This document shows positions 9,485-18,126 of a stretch of DNA of 34,743 nucleotides, one piece after another. The DNA lies in NCBI GenBank assembly GCA_029688955.1, contig JARUKZ010000044.1, positions 1 to 34,743 on the forward strand. The letters are read 5' to 3'. The position numbers were made by a program, and so were the translations under genes. Under the pieces are notes generated by a model. The model saw nothing but the letters and a program-made list of their open reading frames with translations, was not told the origin of the DNA and did no database searches. Position 1 is the stretch's first letter. Each line of letters opens with the position of its first letter. Source of the stretch: Chitinispirillales bacterium ANBcel5 (lineage in GTDB: Bacteria; Fibrobacterota; Chitinivibrionia; Chitinivibrionales; Chitinispirillaceae).

Positions 9485-10333
9485 ATGTATATGTGGGAAT
9501 ATACTGATAAAGTAAAGGATCATTATCTTAATCCAAGAAACTCAGGGGAAATAAAAAACCCTGATGGGTTTGGTGAAATTGGAAATATTACCTGCGGTGA
9601 TGCACTAAGACTTACCTTCAAACTCGACAAAGAAGGTAAAGTGGAAGATATAAAATTTAAAACATTTGGCTGTGGTAGTGCTATCGCGTCAGCAAGCGTA
9701 CTTACCGAATTATGTAAAGGTAAAACCGTTAAAGAGCTAAAGAAAATTTCTAACCAGGAGATTGCCGACGCGCTTGGTGGTCTCCCAAGGGAAAAAATGC
9801 ACTGTTCAGTAATGGGGCAGGAAGCACTTGAAGCTGCTATCACTTATTATGAAACAGGCGGAAAAAAAGCTGCACCAAAGCAAAAGGATGGAAAAGTTGT
9901 ATGTACCTGTTTCAATGTAACCGATCAGGAAATCATACGAGCAATAAAAGAAAACAATCTTAAAACTGTTGATGATGTTACCAATTTCACTAAAGCAGGT
10001 GGCGGATGTGGTGGTTGCCTTGAAGAGATAGAGGAGATTATCAATTCAACTCTAAGTAAAAGCTCCGAAAAAACATCACAAGCTGCACCTGTCCGATTAA
10101 CTACGCTTCAGAAAATCGATAAGATCCGGGAAGTGCTGCAAAAAGATGTACGCCCGGTGCTTGAGAAAGACGGTGGGGATTGTGAGTTAGTTGATGTAGA
10201 TGGAAATGATGTTTACATCCGTTTTAAAGGAAGCTGCTCGGGATGTGCGTTCTCATCAATGACCCTTATTTCGGTTGTTGAGAAAAACCTTAAAGAAAAA
10301 GTATCTGATCAGCTTGTTGTAAAAACCACATAG
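9485..10333 (+). CDS. nifU: NifU Fe-S cluster scaffold protein, three-domain form
   Basis: A 282-residue full-length NifU that assembles Fe-S clusters with a cysteine desulfurase partner. Three domains are seen. The IscU-like N-domain has cysteines C37 (ITCGDA), C63 (FGCGSA) and C107 (MHCSVMG). The central BFD-type [2Fe-2S] domain has C140-x-C142 and C175-x2-C178 (GGGCGGC). The C-terminal Nfu domain has C251-x2-C254 in GSCSGCAFSSMTL. Every ligand is present. No nifS or nitrogenase gene is in the window, so it more likely serves general Fe-S biogenesis, as in other lineages that use NIF-type machinery for housekeeping. AGGAG lies just upstream of ATG 9485; an in-frame ATG two codons later is a less likely start. 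Confidence 0.95.
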   Translation: MYMWEYTDKVKDHYLNPRNSGEIKNPDGFGEIGNITCGDALRLTFKLDKEGKVEDIKFKTFGCGSAIASASVLTELCKGKTVKELKKISNQEIADALGGLPREKMHCSVMGQEALEAAITYYETGGKKAAPKQKDGKVVCTCFNVTDQEIIRAIKENNLKTVDDVTNFTKAGGGCGGCLEEIEEIINSTLSKSSEKTSQAAPVRLTTLQKIDKIREVLQKDVRPVLEKDGGDCELVDVDGNDVYIRFKGSCSGCAFSSMTLISVVEKNLKEKVSDQLVVKTT

Positions 10334-10347
10334 CTCAATTACTCCTT

Positions 10348-10381
10348 AAATAGGGAGAGGTTACCTGCCCTTTCCCTATTT
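10348..10381. terminator. Bidirectional intrinsic terminator between nifU and folC
   Basis: A 13-bp stem (AAATAGGGAGAGG paired with CCTTTCCCTATTT, one G-T pair) closes an 8-nt loop; T residues follow on the plus strand and A residues precede it, serving the opposite direction. It lies 14 bp after the nifU stop and 23 bp from the folC stop, between convergent genes. Confidence 0.8.
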
Positions 10382-10404
10382 TAAAATTACTACCACTAAT
10401 AGTT

Positions 10405-11652
10405 TTACAATTTCAGAGCACTAATAGCTTCGCCCGCGGTATAAAAAGAGCCAGCGACACATAGTAATTCGTGGTTGCTTGTTAAAGCGTAGTTTAGAGC
10501 CTCCGATACGCTCCTGATGATTCTTACTTTTCCAGTAAAGTGAGCAGTGAATCGCTCGAGATCTTCAGGGTTTGCGGCTCTTTGAATCTGAGGTTTACAT
10601 AGAACAATCTCAGACACTTCTGAAGTGAACTCATGGATCATCGATTCATAATCCTTATCTTTCATTACCCCGCATACCATAAGTTTTGATTTATCATCAA
10701 AGTGCTCTTTAAGAGTTTGGGATAACATTTTTGCAGCATCCTCGTTATGAGCAACATCAATAACAACTGTTTTATTCCCTATCTGTTCGACCTGAAAACG
10801 CCCTCTTATTTGTACACTGCTTAACGCATCAGCGATTGTTTCTATCTCCCCTACCCCCGCGCCAAGCAAAGCATTTATTGCCAGAAGTGAATTCAACACC
10901 TGAAATCTGCCGTATAGGGGCATACTGAAGCTGGTATTTTTATACCAAAACTTTATGCCGTTTTCAGTGGTATCAATGTTTTCAGCCTCGTTTTGAGACA
11001 CAAAGGATACATTTGTATTCTGTTGGGCACAGTGTGTTTTGATTAACTCTGAAACATCCCTTTCCCGGGGCTTAGCAACATAGACCGGAACCCCTTTTTT
11101 AACGATACCAAGCTTCTCATTTGCTATATGTTTAAGCGTCGGGCCAAGGAATTCAGTATGATCCATTGCTATAGGAGTAATTACCGACACCTGCGGTTTA
11201 ACGATGTTTGTAGCATCCAAACGCCCCCCCATACCAGTTTCATACACGGCCCACTCTACACCTTTTCTTTTGAAAAGTTCAAAAGCCATTAAAGTCGATG
11301 CTTCAAAAAAGGTTAAGCCAAGAGAATCGATTATCTCCTCAAGTTCATGATAAACCTCAACCCACTCCTCTTCCAATACTGCTTTGCCGTCTACTTTAAA
11401 CCTCTCCTCAAAACAGATAAGGTGAGGTGATGTAAAAAGGCCGGTTTTAAATCCAAGATGAGTAAGAGCGGTCTGTATCATCGTACATGTTGAACCTTTT
11501 CCATTGGTACCGGCCACATGGATACATTTATGACTTAAATGCGGATATCCACACCTCCGGGCAGCTCTCTCCATGCGTTCCAGTTCATACTTTATCCCCC
11601 TTCTCTGAAGCGAAAAAAGGTGTTTTCTAATACTTTCGGCTTTTTTTATCAT
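10405..11652 (-). CDS. folC: Folylpolyglutamate synthase / dihydrofolate synthase
   Basis: A 415-residue Mur-ligase-family enzyme that adds glutamate to dihydropteroate and/or tetrahydrofolate using ATP. The P-loop is HVAGTNGKGST (45-55), followed by the family signatures FTSPHL, ETGMGGRLDATN and ITPIAMDHTEFLG. The C-terminal Mur ligase domain begins near VEQIGNKTVVIDVAHNEDA, where the DVAHN motif is diagnostic. Length is normal for FolC. The ATG at 11652 follows an A+T-rich gap, with no other gene in the transcription unit visible. It converges with nifU. Confidence 0.95.
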   Translation of the reverse strand: MIKKAESIRKHLFSLQRRGIKYELERMERAARRCGYPHLSHKCIHVAGTNGKGSTCTMIQTALTHLGFKTGLFTSPHLICFEERFKVDGKAVLEEEWVEVYHELEEIIDSLGLTFFEASTLMAFELFKRKGVEWAVYETGMGGRLDATNIVKPQVSVITPIAMDHTEFLGPTLKHIANEKLGIVKKGVPVYVAKPRERDVSELIKTHCAQQNTNVSFVSQNEAENIDTTENGIKFWYKNTSFSMPLYGRFQVLNSLLAINALLGAGVGEIETIADALSSVQIRGRFQVEQIGNKTVVIDVAHNEDAAKMLSQTLKEHFDDKSKLMVCGVMKDKDYESMIHEFTSEVSEIVLCKPQIQRAANPEDLERFTAHFTGKVRIIRSVSEALNYALTSNHELLCVAGSFYTAGEAISALKL

Positions 11653-12188
11653 TCAATGACTCACTTTTTAACTCAATAATCAGATCATTTGAGAGTGTTA
11701 AAATATATCAATCTCTGACGGCCAAACTACTCTTTTGATCTGTTTGTTAGTGCTCTGTTTAAGGAATCTAAACAGAAATTTATGCTTTAAACTATCCAAA
11801 ATAATAAGTGTAATATCTTTTTTCTTTTTAAATTGTCCCTGTTATTTGAACGTTTGATTATATTTTAAAGTATGCAAGTACTTTAAAGGGTTTAACCGTT
11901 TTACTTTTCAGGGCAAAAAGCGCACTATAAACAATATGGATTAAAATATAATTTTTTTGATTTTTAAAAACTTTTTGATATTCACAACTGACCTGACAAA
12001 TTTTTACGATTCGCCATGCTGTCCAATTTGTATATGAATTTCACTGCACAATATGCAAACGCAGCTATTCACTGTCAAATCGATAGAGGATAGTAACATG
12101 ATTCAGATTGGAAATACTATGGTTGTTAATAAATAAATAGGTTGCTTTGATATTTTGTTTTTTAACTTTCTTTTTGCGGAGTTCACTT
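11653..12188. other. A+T-rich intergenic region upstream of the six-gene operon
   Basis: 536 bp between the divergently transcribed folC and the hydrolase operon. It is very A+T-rich and contains several TATAAT-like boxes (for example near 11947), so it probably holds promoters for both directions. I see no RNA gene, no clear sigma-54 promoter and no repeat. The only gene-like element is the 12-codon ORF at 12098-12136. Confidence 0.6.
12098..12136 (+). CDS. Possible 12-residue leader ORF or gene-start remnant
   Basis: ATG at 12098 is preceded by GAGGA at 12086-12090, a good Shine-Dalgarno at 7 nt, and encodes MIQIGNTMVVNK before TAA. It ends 52 bp before the hydrolase start. The first residues resemble the conserved start of DUF3109 proteins, so it may be the remnant of such a gene, or a translated leader of the operon. 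Evidence is limited to the ribosome-binding site and position. Confidence 0.25.
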   Translation: MIQIGNTMVVNK

Positions 12189-13742
12189 ATGCCCCACCCT
12201 TCCAAGTCACACATTGCCACTGTAGTGCTTTCTGGCTGGACCGATAATCGATCTTTAGTTACTCCACTGATTAATGATCTTAAATGTTTTCATAAATTGA
12301 TTGGTGAAAAGAGTGCTGGGGTTCATTACTTTCCATTCGTTTATGGTACAGATGGGGGTTATTTTGAAACCTACGCACCAATAGATGAAAAAAGTAAAAG
12401 ATTATTTAACTTTTTAAATGACAGAAAGTTACTTCATGATCACATTACACTGGACATTATTGGGTTCAGCGAAGGTGGAATGATTTCGCTATATGCTCTT
12501 GGAAGGTATAAAAGAATTAGAACACATCTCAATAAATACGTTTCAATTGCATCACCTCATGGTGGTGCTCCATATGTACTACCTTTCTGGAACAGAAATA
12601 ATTGCACAGCACAACTTGTTGGTTTAGACAAAGACAGTAAATTTCTCACCACAAAATATCCCGATAAAGCAGAAAAAGTATTTAGCGAAATCCCAAAAGA
12701 ACGTTTACTGCAGATATGGTCACCTCACGATTTAACAGCGAATAAATTCAGTAGCAAACGCTTTATTATAGATAAGTATGTTCGTCCGGCTTTTAGTTAT
12801 TTTATGTTTCCAATTATGGTAAGTGTCCAGGAGATAAATGATATAAACAGAGATTTTAAAGACAAAATGGTCTCCTTTGAATCTGATCAAAAGAAACATA
12901 ATGATATACCTCAATGTCCTATAGTTATAGATAAAATACGCTCCTTTTTATATGATGACCTTGAAACAGAAATCAAAGAACAGTTATCATATTTTTATGA
13001 TGGAAGAAGAATAATAATTGATACAAACCGTGGGTTTAAAAACAAACCGGTTACAATCAGCAGAGATAGTCACGATAATGCACAGTATAAAGATTTTGAA
13101 AATAACTATACTGTTTCCTTTGGAGATATTGAATTACAATCAACTTTAACCCAAGGCAAACTGATTTTTCGAATACCGGATGTATCACCAGGTTTGTATC
13201 ATATAGCAGTAGAACAACCACACCCCACTCTTAATACCTTATTACCTTCTCAAACAGTCTCATTTGCTGTGATGCCCTTCATTGAATTCAAAGACTCTCC
13301 CGCTAATTACTCCATTGAAATCGATTCACATGGCACCACTATCTTTTCACGTTTTCTACCCGGGGAAAGCATAGCCATAACAGGCTATTTTCCATCACAT
13401 CATCAGTTACTAATAAACAATGATCCTGTATCTACAACCCTTTCTAAGTCCGACTTGATCAGCTTTAAAATACCTAACGATATTCGGGGTTTGACCGAGG
13501 TAAAACTTAAATGTGAAAATCATTTAAGCAATACACTATTTTTTGTTGTGGGTGACCGTGTGGGTAATAAAAGAACAAAAGAACTTCATCTGAGAAATTG
13601 CCCATGGATAAATCTTATGAATTCTGATAACAAAATTGATATCTGTTCTGTAACAGATAAACCAAAGGAAAAAGGCTATTTTGATGCATGTCACTGGTGT
13701 CACATAAGACACCCTAAAAAAATTGGCCCCAGTAACAGCTAG
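12189..13742 (+). CDS. Alpha/beta hydrolase with C-terminal Ada-like zinc-binding motif
   Basis: I chose ATG 12189 (517 residues) because GGAG lies 7 nt upstream; an in-frame TTG at 12147 has no ribosome-binding site. Residues ~10-280 look like a serine hydrolase/lipase fold: beta strand TVVLSGW, nucleophile elbow G92-F-S94-E-G-G97, then SIASPHGGAP, and a candidate late Asp in IWSPHD. Residues ~290-450 are beta-rich and of unknown type. The last ~60 residues have H467, C471, C501-x2-C504 (HLRNCPW and GYFDACHWC), the layout of the Ada-like metal-binding domain that ends many nuclease and envelope proteins. No signal peptide is evident. It is first in an operon and 20 bp from the DUF4129 gene. 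The substrate is unknown; an ester or lipid hydrolase is the best guess. Confidence 0.75.
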   Translation: MPHPSKSHIATVVLSGWTDNRSLVTPLINDLKCFHKLIGEKSAGVHYFPFVYGTDGGYFETYAPIDEKSKRLFNFLNDRKLLHDHITLDIIGFSEGGMISLYALGRYKRIRTHLNKYVSIASPHGGAPYVLPFWNRNNCTAQLVGLDKDSKFLTTKYPDKAEKVFSEIPKERLLQIWSPHDLTANKFSSKRFIIDKYVRPAFSYFMFPIMVSVQEINDINRDFKDKMVSFESDQKKHNDIPQCPIVIDKIRSFLYDDLETEIKEQLSYFYDGRRIIIDTNRGFKNKPVTISRDSHDNAQYKDFENNYTVSFGDIELQSTLTQGKLIFRIPDVSPGLYHIAVEQPHPTLNTLLPSQTVSFAVMPFIEFKDSPANYSIEIDSHGTTIFSRFLPGESIAITGYFPSHHQLLINNDPVSTTLSKSDLISFKIPNDIRGLTEVKLKCENHLSNTLFFVVGDRVGNKRTKELHLRNCPWINLMNSDNKIDICSVTDKPKEKGYFDACHWCHIRHPKKIGPSNS

Positions 13743-13762
13743 TTTTTTCCTTCTTTATTGAT

Positions 13763-14641
13763 ATGAAAAAAAATAAAAAGATAATACTTTCTTTACTGCT
13801 TCTTTTTTCAGTCCTAACTTTTGTTATCTCCATTGGATTTAAAGAGATTCAGCTACAGTCCAATGATCATCATCCTTTTTTTATCCCCCAGGGAATTGAA
13901 TCAAATTTTTCGCACACTTTCAATATTGGAGAGATAGTTCAATTTATTATAATGAATTTAGTATCTCTACTATTAATTCTTACACCATTTATACTACTAA
14001 TACTGGTGTTTTTTAAGCAATGGCGAAGAAGGATTATCCTAGGCATCATACTTATCTTTATAGTTATGGTTATAACCTGGTTGAGATTGCAGGTTTTACC
14101 ATCAGAACCATTCCCCGAATCCCAGAGAAGAGTGGAGGTTACATCACCTAAAGAACCTGTACCTCTTACTTCTGTTATTCCCACGGAAACTCAAACACCC
14201 CAATGGTTAACCTTAGTTGTTAGCCTGTTTATATCAACTATTCTAATAATTATGTTTTCTATTCTATACAAATACCTTTTTAAAAAAAGATCTGCACAAC
14301 CTCCCCTCAATCATTTTGCTGAAGAGGCAAAAGACGCGATAAATAAGATAGAGAGCGGGGAAAATTTAAAAGATACTATTCTCCACTGTTACCGTAAGTT
14401 GTTACACATAGCAAATGAACGACATAGTATCTCTATGGAACACCATACAACCCCTTTTGAATTTGAAGCGGTTCTAAGCAGTGAAGGTTTACCGTCCAGC
14501 TCTATTGAAAAACTGACCCGTTTATTTGAAGGGGAGCGATATGGTGGATACAAAGCAGGTCAGAAGGAAAAAAGACAGGCAATAGAGTGTCTCGAAGAAA
14601 TTGTTACAGCTTGCCAGGATAGTCAAAATGAAAAAAAATAA
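13763..14641 (+). CDS. Membrane protein with C-terminal DUF4129 domain
   Basis: A 292-residue protein. Hydrophobic segments at about 7-24, 58-84, 88-110 and 148-170 predict four membrane helices. The remaining ~115 residues form a cytosolic DUF4129-type domain (CYRKLLHIANER, TPFEFEAVLSSEGLP, LTRLFEGERYGGY). DUF4129 is known mainly from MoxR-DUF58-transglutaminase gene clusters, which fits the genes just downstream. The role is unknown but presumably envelope-related. The reading frame overlaps the next gene by 14 bp, implying translational coupling. Confidence 0.8.
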   Translation: MKKNKKIILSLLLLFSVLTFVISIGFKEIQLQSNDHHPFFIPQGIESNFSHTFNIGEIVQFIIMNLVSLLLILTPFILLILVFFKQWRRRIILGIILIFIVMVITWLRLQVLPSEPFPESQRRVEVTSPKEPVPLTSVIPTETQTPQWLTLVVSLFISTILIIMFSILYKYLFKKRSAQPPLNHFAEEAKDAINKIESGENLKDTILHCYRKLLHIANERHSISMEHHTTPFEFEAVLSSEGLPSSSIEKLTRLFEGERYGGYKAGQKEKRQAIECLEEIVTACQDSQNEKK

Positions 14642-15251
14642 GTACAAAATCCTGCTACCTCTTCTACTCTTTCTAACGGTCGCTATTTTCATTGTTTTAA
14701 ATACCGAGAAAAATCGTTTGGTTAACTATATCTATAACCAAATACTCATAGCAGTACAAGTAATACGTAGTGTACCCCAGATGACTTTCATAATTTTATT
14801 AGTACTATTTTCGATACTATGTGCAATATTTAGCTTCTATAAAATATACCAACCCCCAAAATATTCACCTGCTAAATCACCCTCACACTATACATTTTCT
14901 GAGTACAAGCTTTGGTTAAACAGAATTTCAGGAAAAAGTAATAGTCGGTTTTTAAATGAGGAAACCAGCAATGAACTAAGAAGTTTTATATTATCCCTGC
15001 TCTCATTTCAGAACCACTGCAGTAGTAATGAAATCAAAAAACAGATACTTGAACACCAATTAGATATTCCCACACCAGTACAGGCTCTTTTCTCCGATCA
15101 AAATAACGACCACACTACTACAGCAGATGAAACGCTTCTTTCTTCGTTATGTAATAAAATTTTCTTTCGAAAAGGTCCTGCAATTAATGAAATTACAGAT
15201 ACAGAACTTGAAACAATCATACAGTACATAGAGCAACAGTTGGAGGGTTAA
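14628..15251 (+). CDS. Small membrane protein of the MoxR operon
   Basis: ATG 14628 is preferred (207 residues) because AGGA at 14616-14619 precedes it; an in-frame TTG at 14601 is less well placed. Two hydrophobic segments are seen (about 7-25 and 49-72), followed by a ~135-residue polar, probably cytosolic tail without a recognised motif. It starts inside the 3' end of the DUF4129 gene. I do not recognise the family. Comparable clusters have a second small membrane protein at this position, so a structural partner of the MoxR/DUF58 pair is plausible. Confidence 0.7.
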   Translation: MKKNKYKILLPLLLFLTVAIFIVLNTEKNRLVNYIYNQILIAVQVIRSVPQMTFIILLVLFSILCAIFSFYKIYQPPKYSPAKSPSHYTFSEYKLWLNRISGKSNSRFLNEETSNELRSFILSLLSFQNHCSSNEIKKQILEHQLDIPTPVQALFSDQNNDHTTTADETLLSSLCNKIFFRKGPAINEITDTELETIIQYIEQQLEG

Positions 15252-15252
15252 T

Positions 15253-16215
15253 TTGATAAAAGAGATTACTGATGAGCAAAAGGTAACCCAACATTCAGTG
15301 AGGGTTATTGAGGAAGTTCAACGTGCAATTGTTGGTAAATCAGAAGTGCTAAAGCAAATTATGGCGACCTTTCTAGCCGGAGGGCACGTACTTTTGGAAG
15401 ATTACCCCGGTACAGCCAAAACTTTAATTGCCAATAGTTTTGCTCAGGCGCTTGGCATGAGTTTTCGCAGAATTCAATTTACACCGGACCTCCTGCCTGG
15501 TGATATTACCGGAGGATATATTTATGACCGCTCCCAAAACTCCTTTATTTTAAGAGAAGGTCCTGTTTTTGCCAATCTAATCCTGGCAGATGAGATAAAC
15601 CGTGCATCACCACGTACTCAATCAGCACTTTTGGAAGCAATGCAGGAACAACAGGTAACGCTTGAAGGAGAAACAAGGAAATTACCTGAACCATTTATTG
15701 TTATTGCCACCCAAAACCCAATTGAATATGAAGGGACTTTCCCCCTACCGGAAGCTCAACTTGATAGATTTCTTGTGAAATTATCCGTTGGATATCCTAC
15801 AGTTGAGCAGGAGCAGCAAATGCTTCGCAGAAGGCGTGAACGCAAGCAGGACGACTTTAATTTATCATCAATTACCAATGTTGAGGAATTTCAAACCATG
15901 CGCCGTCATATTGAGGAGATACACGTAGAGCCTGATATCGAACGATACATCATCGACTTAACCCATGCAAGCAGAAAGCATCCTCAGGTTACAGTAGGCG
16001 CAGGCCCACGTGCTACTCTGGCACTACTGAAACTAAGCCGGGCATGGGCTGCTATGCATGAGCGAAATTATGTTTTGCCTGATGACGTTAAAGCATTTGT
16101 TAAACCTGTTCTTACACATAGAATTATTCCTGAACCCGATCTTTGGACAATGCCCGATGCTAACGACAGAATTTTAAACGAAATTCTAAAAACTGCTAAG
16201 GTTCCCGTTATATAA
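15253..16215 (+). CDS. moxR: MoxR-family AAA+ ATPase
   Basis: A 320-residue ATPase. Walker A is YPGTAKT (51-57), with Ala where many relatives have Gly-Lys-Thr preceded by Val/Leu-Gly. Walker B is ILADEINRA (110-118) and sensor 1 lies in VIATQNPIEYEGTFPLPEAQLDRF, a MoxR hallmark given here as positions only around 155-175. MoxR ATPases act as chaperones that remodel or load metal or cofactors into partner proteins, usually with a DUF58/von Willebrand A-like partner; such a gene follows with a 1-bp overlap. Translation starts at TTG 15253, with GGAGGG ending 6 nt upstream and the previous stop immediately before. Confidence 0.95.
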   Translation: MIKEITDEQKVTQHSVRVIEEVQRAIVGKSEVLKQIMATFLAGGHVLLEDYPGTAKTLIANSFAQALGMSFRRIQFTPDLLPGDITGGYIYDRSQNSFILREGPVFANLILADEINRASPRTQSALLEAMQEQQVTLEGETRKLPEPFIVIATQNPIEYEGTFPLPEAQLDRFLVKLSVGYPTVEQEQQMLRRRRERKQDDFNLSSITNVEEFQTMRRHIEEIHVEPDIERYIIDLTHASRKHPQVTVGAGPRATLALLKLSRAWAAMHERNYVLPDDVKAFVKPVLTHRIIPEPDLWTMPDANDRILNEILKTAKVPVI

Positions 16216-17519
16216 TGAAAAACAATTTGGTTATACCGGTAGTAGTAATTTTTATTTTCATCATAAGTGGCCTAATAACTCTAAACGGAGATATTATTGC
16301 GCTGTCAATTCCGGTCATTTTCTATATCACCGTTTCCTTATGGTTTTCTCCGGGTAAACCTAAACTAGACATTAAAAGGGAGATAAGTCGCAACTGGGTT
16401 TCAACAAAATGCACTGTAGAAGTAGCTATCAATATAACTAATAAAGGTGAAAAAATTGAAGAGTTTTCTTTTGCCGATCCCACTCCCTGTGGTTTCGAAA
16501 TAATAGATGGTACAAACAAGATACTTACCTCTTTATCACCTGAAGAAAACGTAATACTACGTTATTCATTACGTGCCAAACGAGGCACGCACTCAATCAC
16601 TCATGCCCATATATGTGTTTCAGATAACTTCGGGCTTTTTAAAACCAATTTCAATTACCATCTTCCCTTTGAACTCTATGTAAAGCCACCTGTGAAAAAG
16701 TATGATTCCATACCAGTCCGTCCTCCCCGGACGCGCGGGTTTTCCGGTCCGGTTCCATCGCGCCAGAGCGGTTCAGGGATGAGTTTTTTTGCTGTACGCG
16801 AGTATCAGTCTGGAGATTCCCTACGTCATATTAACTGGAAAATCGCTGCACGACATCAATCAAATCTCTACACCAATGTCTATCAAAAAGACCGTGTCGC
16901 TGACATAGCACTTATCCTTGACTCACGAAGTATAGTAAACTCAAACTCAGAGAATGAGTCGGCATTTGAACACTCTGTTGAAGCCACCGCCTCTTTAGCG
17001 ACATCACTTCTTAATGATACTCACCGTGTGAGCCTGATTGTTTATGGTGATAGCATGAGAAATGTTTACCCCGGCTATGGGAAAATTCAAAATGAGAACA
17101 TCTTAAAAGCACTGTCTGAAGCTAAACCAGGTTTTAACTATGCTTTAAATAATCTTGGGTATCTTCCCACCCGGCTTATTCCTCCACGATCCCAAATTAT
17201 TTTCATAAGCCCTCTTGTTTCAAATGATATTCAGGTTCTGTCAATGTTAAAAATGCGTGGTTATGCAGTGATGCTGATTTGCCCAAATATGATTGATTTT
17301 GAAGTAAAATCCAAAAAAACCAAAAGTAACTCTGTTAAAGACATCCATTTAAAACAGGCAACTAAACTTGCCGGACTTCAGCGCGCCTTTAGGCTAAAAA
17401 AAGCGAAACGGGCAGGTATTGTCGTTATTGATTGGAAAACATCTGAATCCCTGCCGGACAAAATAAAACAAACGCTTAAAACCAATTTTGCTAACCCATA
17501 TTTTGGAGGCAAACGATGA
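16215..17519 (+). CDS. DUF58 protein, membrane-anchored with degenerate vWA-like domain
   Basis: A 434-residue protein. Two membrane helices (about 5-22 and 27-45) are followed by a beta-rich segment (GTHSITHAHICVSDNFGLFK) and the DUF58 signature D201-x-L-R-H-I-N-W-K209 plus AARHQSNLYTNVYQ. The vWA-like strand LILDSRSIV (232-241) has Asp236 but not the full DxSxS metal site, so divalent-metal binding may be lost. Start codon ATG overlaps the moxR stop (TAATG). DUF58 proteins are the usual partners of MoxR ATPases; together with DUF4129 they form an envelope-associated module of still unclear purpose. Confidence 0.92.
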   Translation: MKNNLVIPVVVIFIFIISGLITLNGDIIALSIPVIFYITVSLWFSPGKPKLDIKREISRNWVSTKCTVEVAINITNKGEKIEEFSFADPTPCGFEIIDGTNKILTSLSPEENVILRYSLRAKRGTHSITHAHICVSDNFGLFKTNFNYHLPFELYVKPPVKKYDSIPVRPPRTRGFSGPVPSRQSGSGMSFFAVREYQSGDSLRHINWKIAARHQSNLYTNVYQKDRVADIALILDSRSIVNSNSENESAFEHSVEATASLATSLLNDTHRVSLIVYGDSMRNVYPGYGKIQNENILKALSEAKPGFNYALNNLGYLPTRLIPPRSQIIFISPLVSNDIQVLSMLKMRGYAVMLICPNMIDFEVKSKKTKSNSVKDIHLKQATKLAGLQRAFRLKKAKRAGIVVIDWKTSESLPDKIKQTLKTNFANPYFGGKR

Positions 17520-18007
17520 TACATGCCTTAACCATGATAACCATTTCACTTACGACCATTGTTAGCACTGTACTTTTACTGTTTTCCAGGTATCCATCAG
17601 TTGCACTTGTAACTATATTTACTGGGATAATTTGGCTTATACTCGAAATAGTTCAAAATAGATATGTCGCATCTCCTTCACTGGTGGTTTTTTCTATCGT
17701 ATCTTCGGTGTTAATTATTTTTGATACACCACCAGGGGCGGCTGCTGTTGTTTTTGGACTGGCATTTACCGCTTGGGATCTTTGTCGTTTTAAGCAGAGG
17801 ATACTGGTTGCAGGAGGTCTGGAAAACAGTCATCTGGCAGCGTCTGATCACATAAAAAAGTTATCTTTATCTGTCTATCCAGGTTTGTTACTTACAATAA
17901 TAGCAATGAATAGTACTACCGTTACTATCAATTTTTACTTGTTAGTAGCTACCGCGGGATTTGCTCTTTTTATTTTTTACAGAGCACTTTTATTGATCTC
18001 GAAGTAA
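17516..18007 (+). CDS. Polytopic membrane protein, last gene of the MoxR operon
   Basis: A 163-residue, very hydrophobic protein with about five or six predicted membrane helices (roughly 5-23, 27-47, 54-70, 73-90, 117-133 and 138-160). Its ATG overlaps the DUF58 stop (ATGA), so it is translationally coupled. I recognise no family. Its position replaces the transglutaminase or BatA-like genes that often end such clusters. Confidence 0.75.
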   Translation: MIHALTMITISLTTIVSTVLLLFSRYPSVALVTIFTGIIWLILEIVQNRYVASPSLVVFSIVSSVLIIFDTPPGAAAVVFGLAFTAWDLCRFKQRILVAGGLENSHLAASDHIKKLSLSVYPGLLLTIIAMNSTTVTINFYLLVATAGFALFIFYRALLLISK

Positions 18008-18017
18008 TAATATCGTG

Positions 18018-18100
18018 AGAAGGTTTATTTACACCCAAAAAGGTCTCCCCCCGACCGGGATTTATTCCTTTGGGCATTTAGTACGGGGAGAAAACCTTCT
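18018..18100. terminator. Nested inverted repeats between the MoxR operon and glnN
   Basis: Outer arms AGAAGGTTT (18018-18026) and AAACCTTCT (18092-18100) are perfect. Inside, TCTCCCC (18044-18050) can pair with GGGGAGA (18085-18091), directly stacked on the outer stem. Alternatively CCCAAAAAGG (18034-18043) can pair with CCTTTGGG (18067-18074) with a GGTC/GACC stem inside. The two folds are mutually exclusive in part. It lies between convergent stops, so a bidirectional terminator or 3'-UTR element is likely; no long T run is present. Confidence 0.55.
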
Positions 18101-18126
18101 TGCGTATACATTAAAAGAGTTAGATT

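Noticed and set aside
9485..10333. Nitrogen-fixation island
   Set aside because: Only nifU is present; no nifS, nifHDK or regulators are seen, so a general Fe-S role is more likely.
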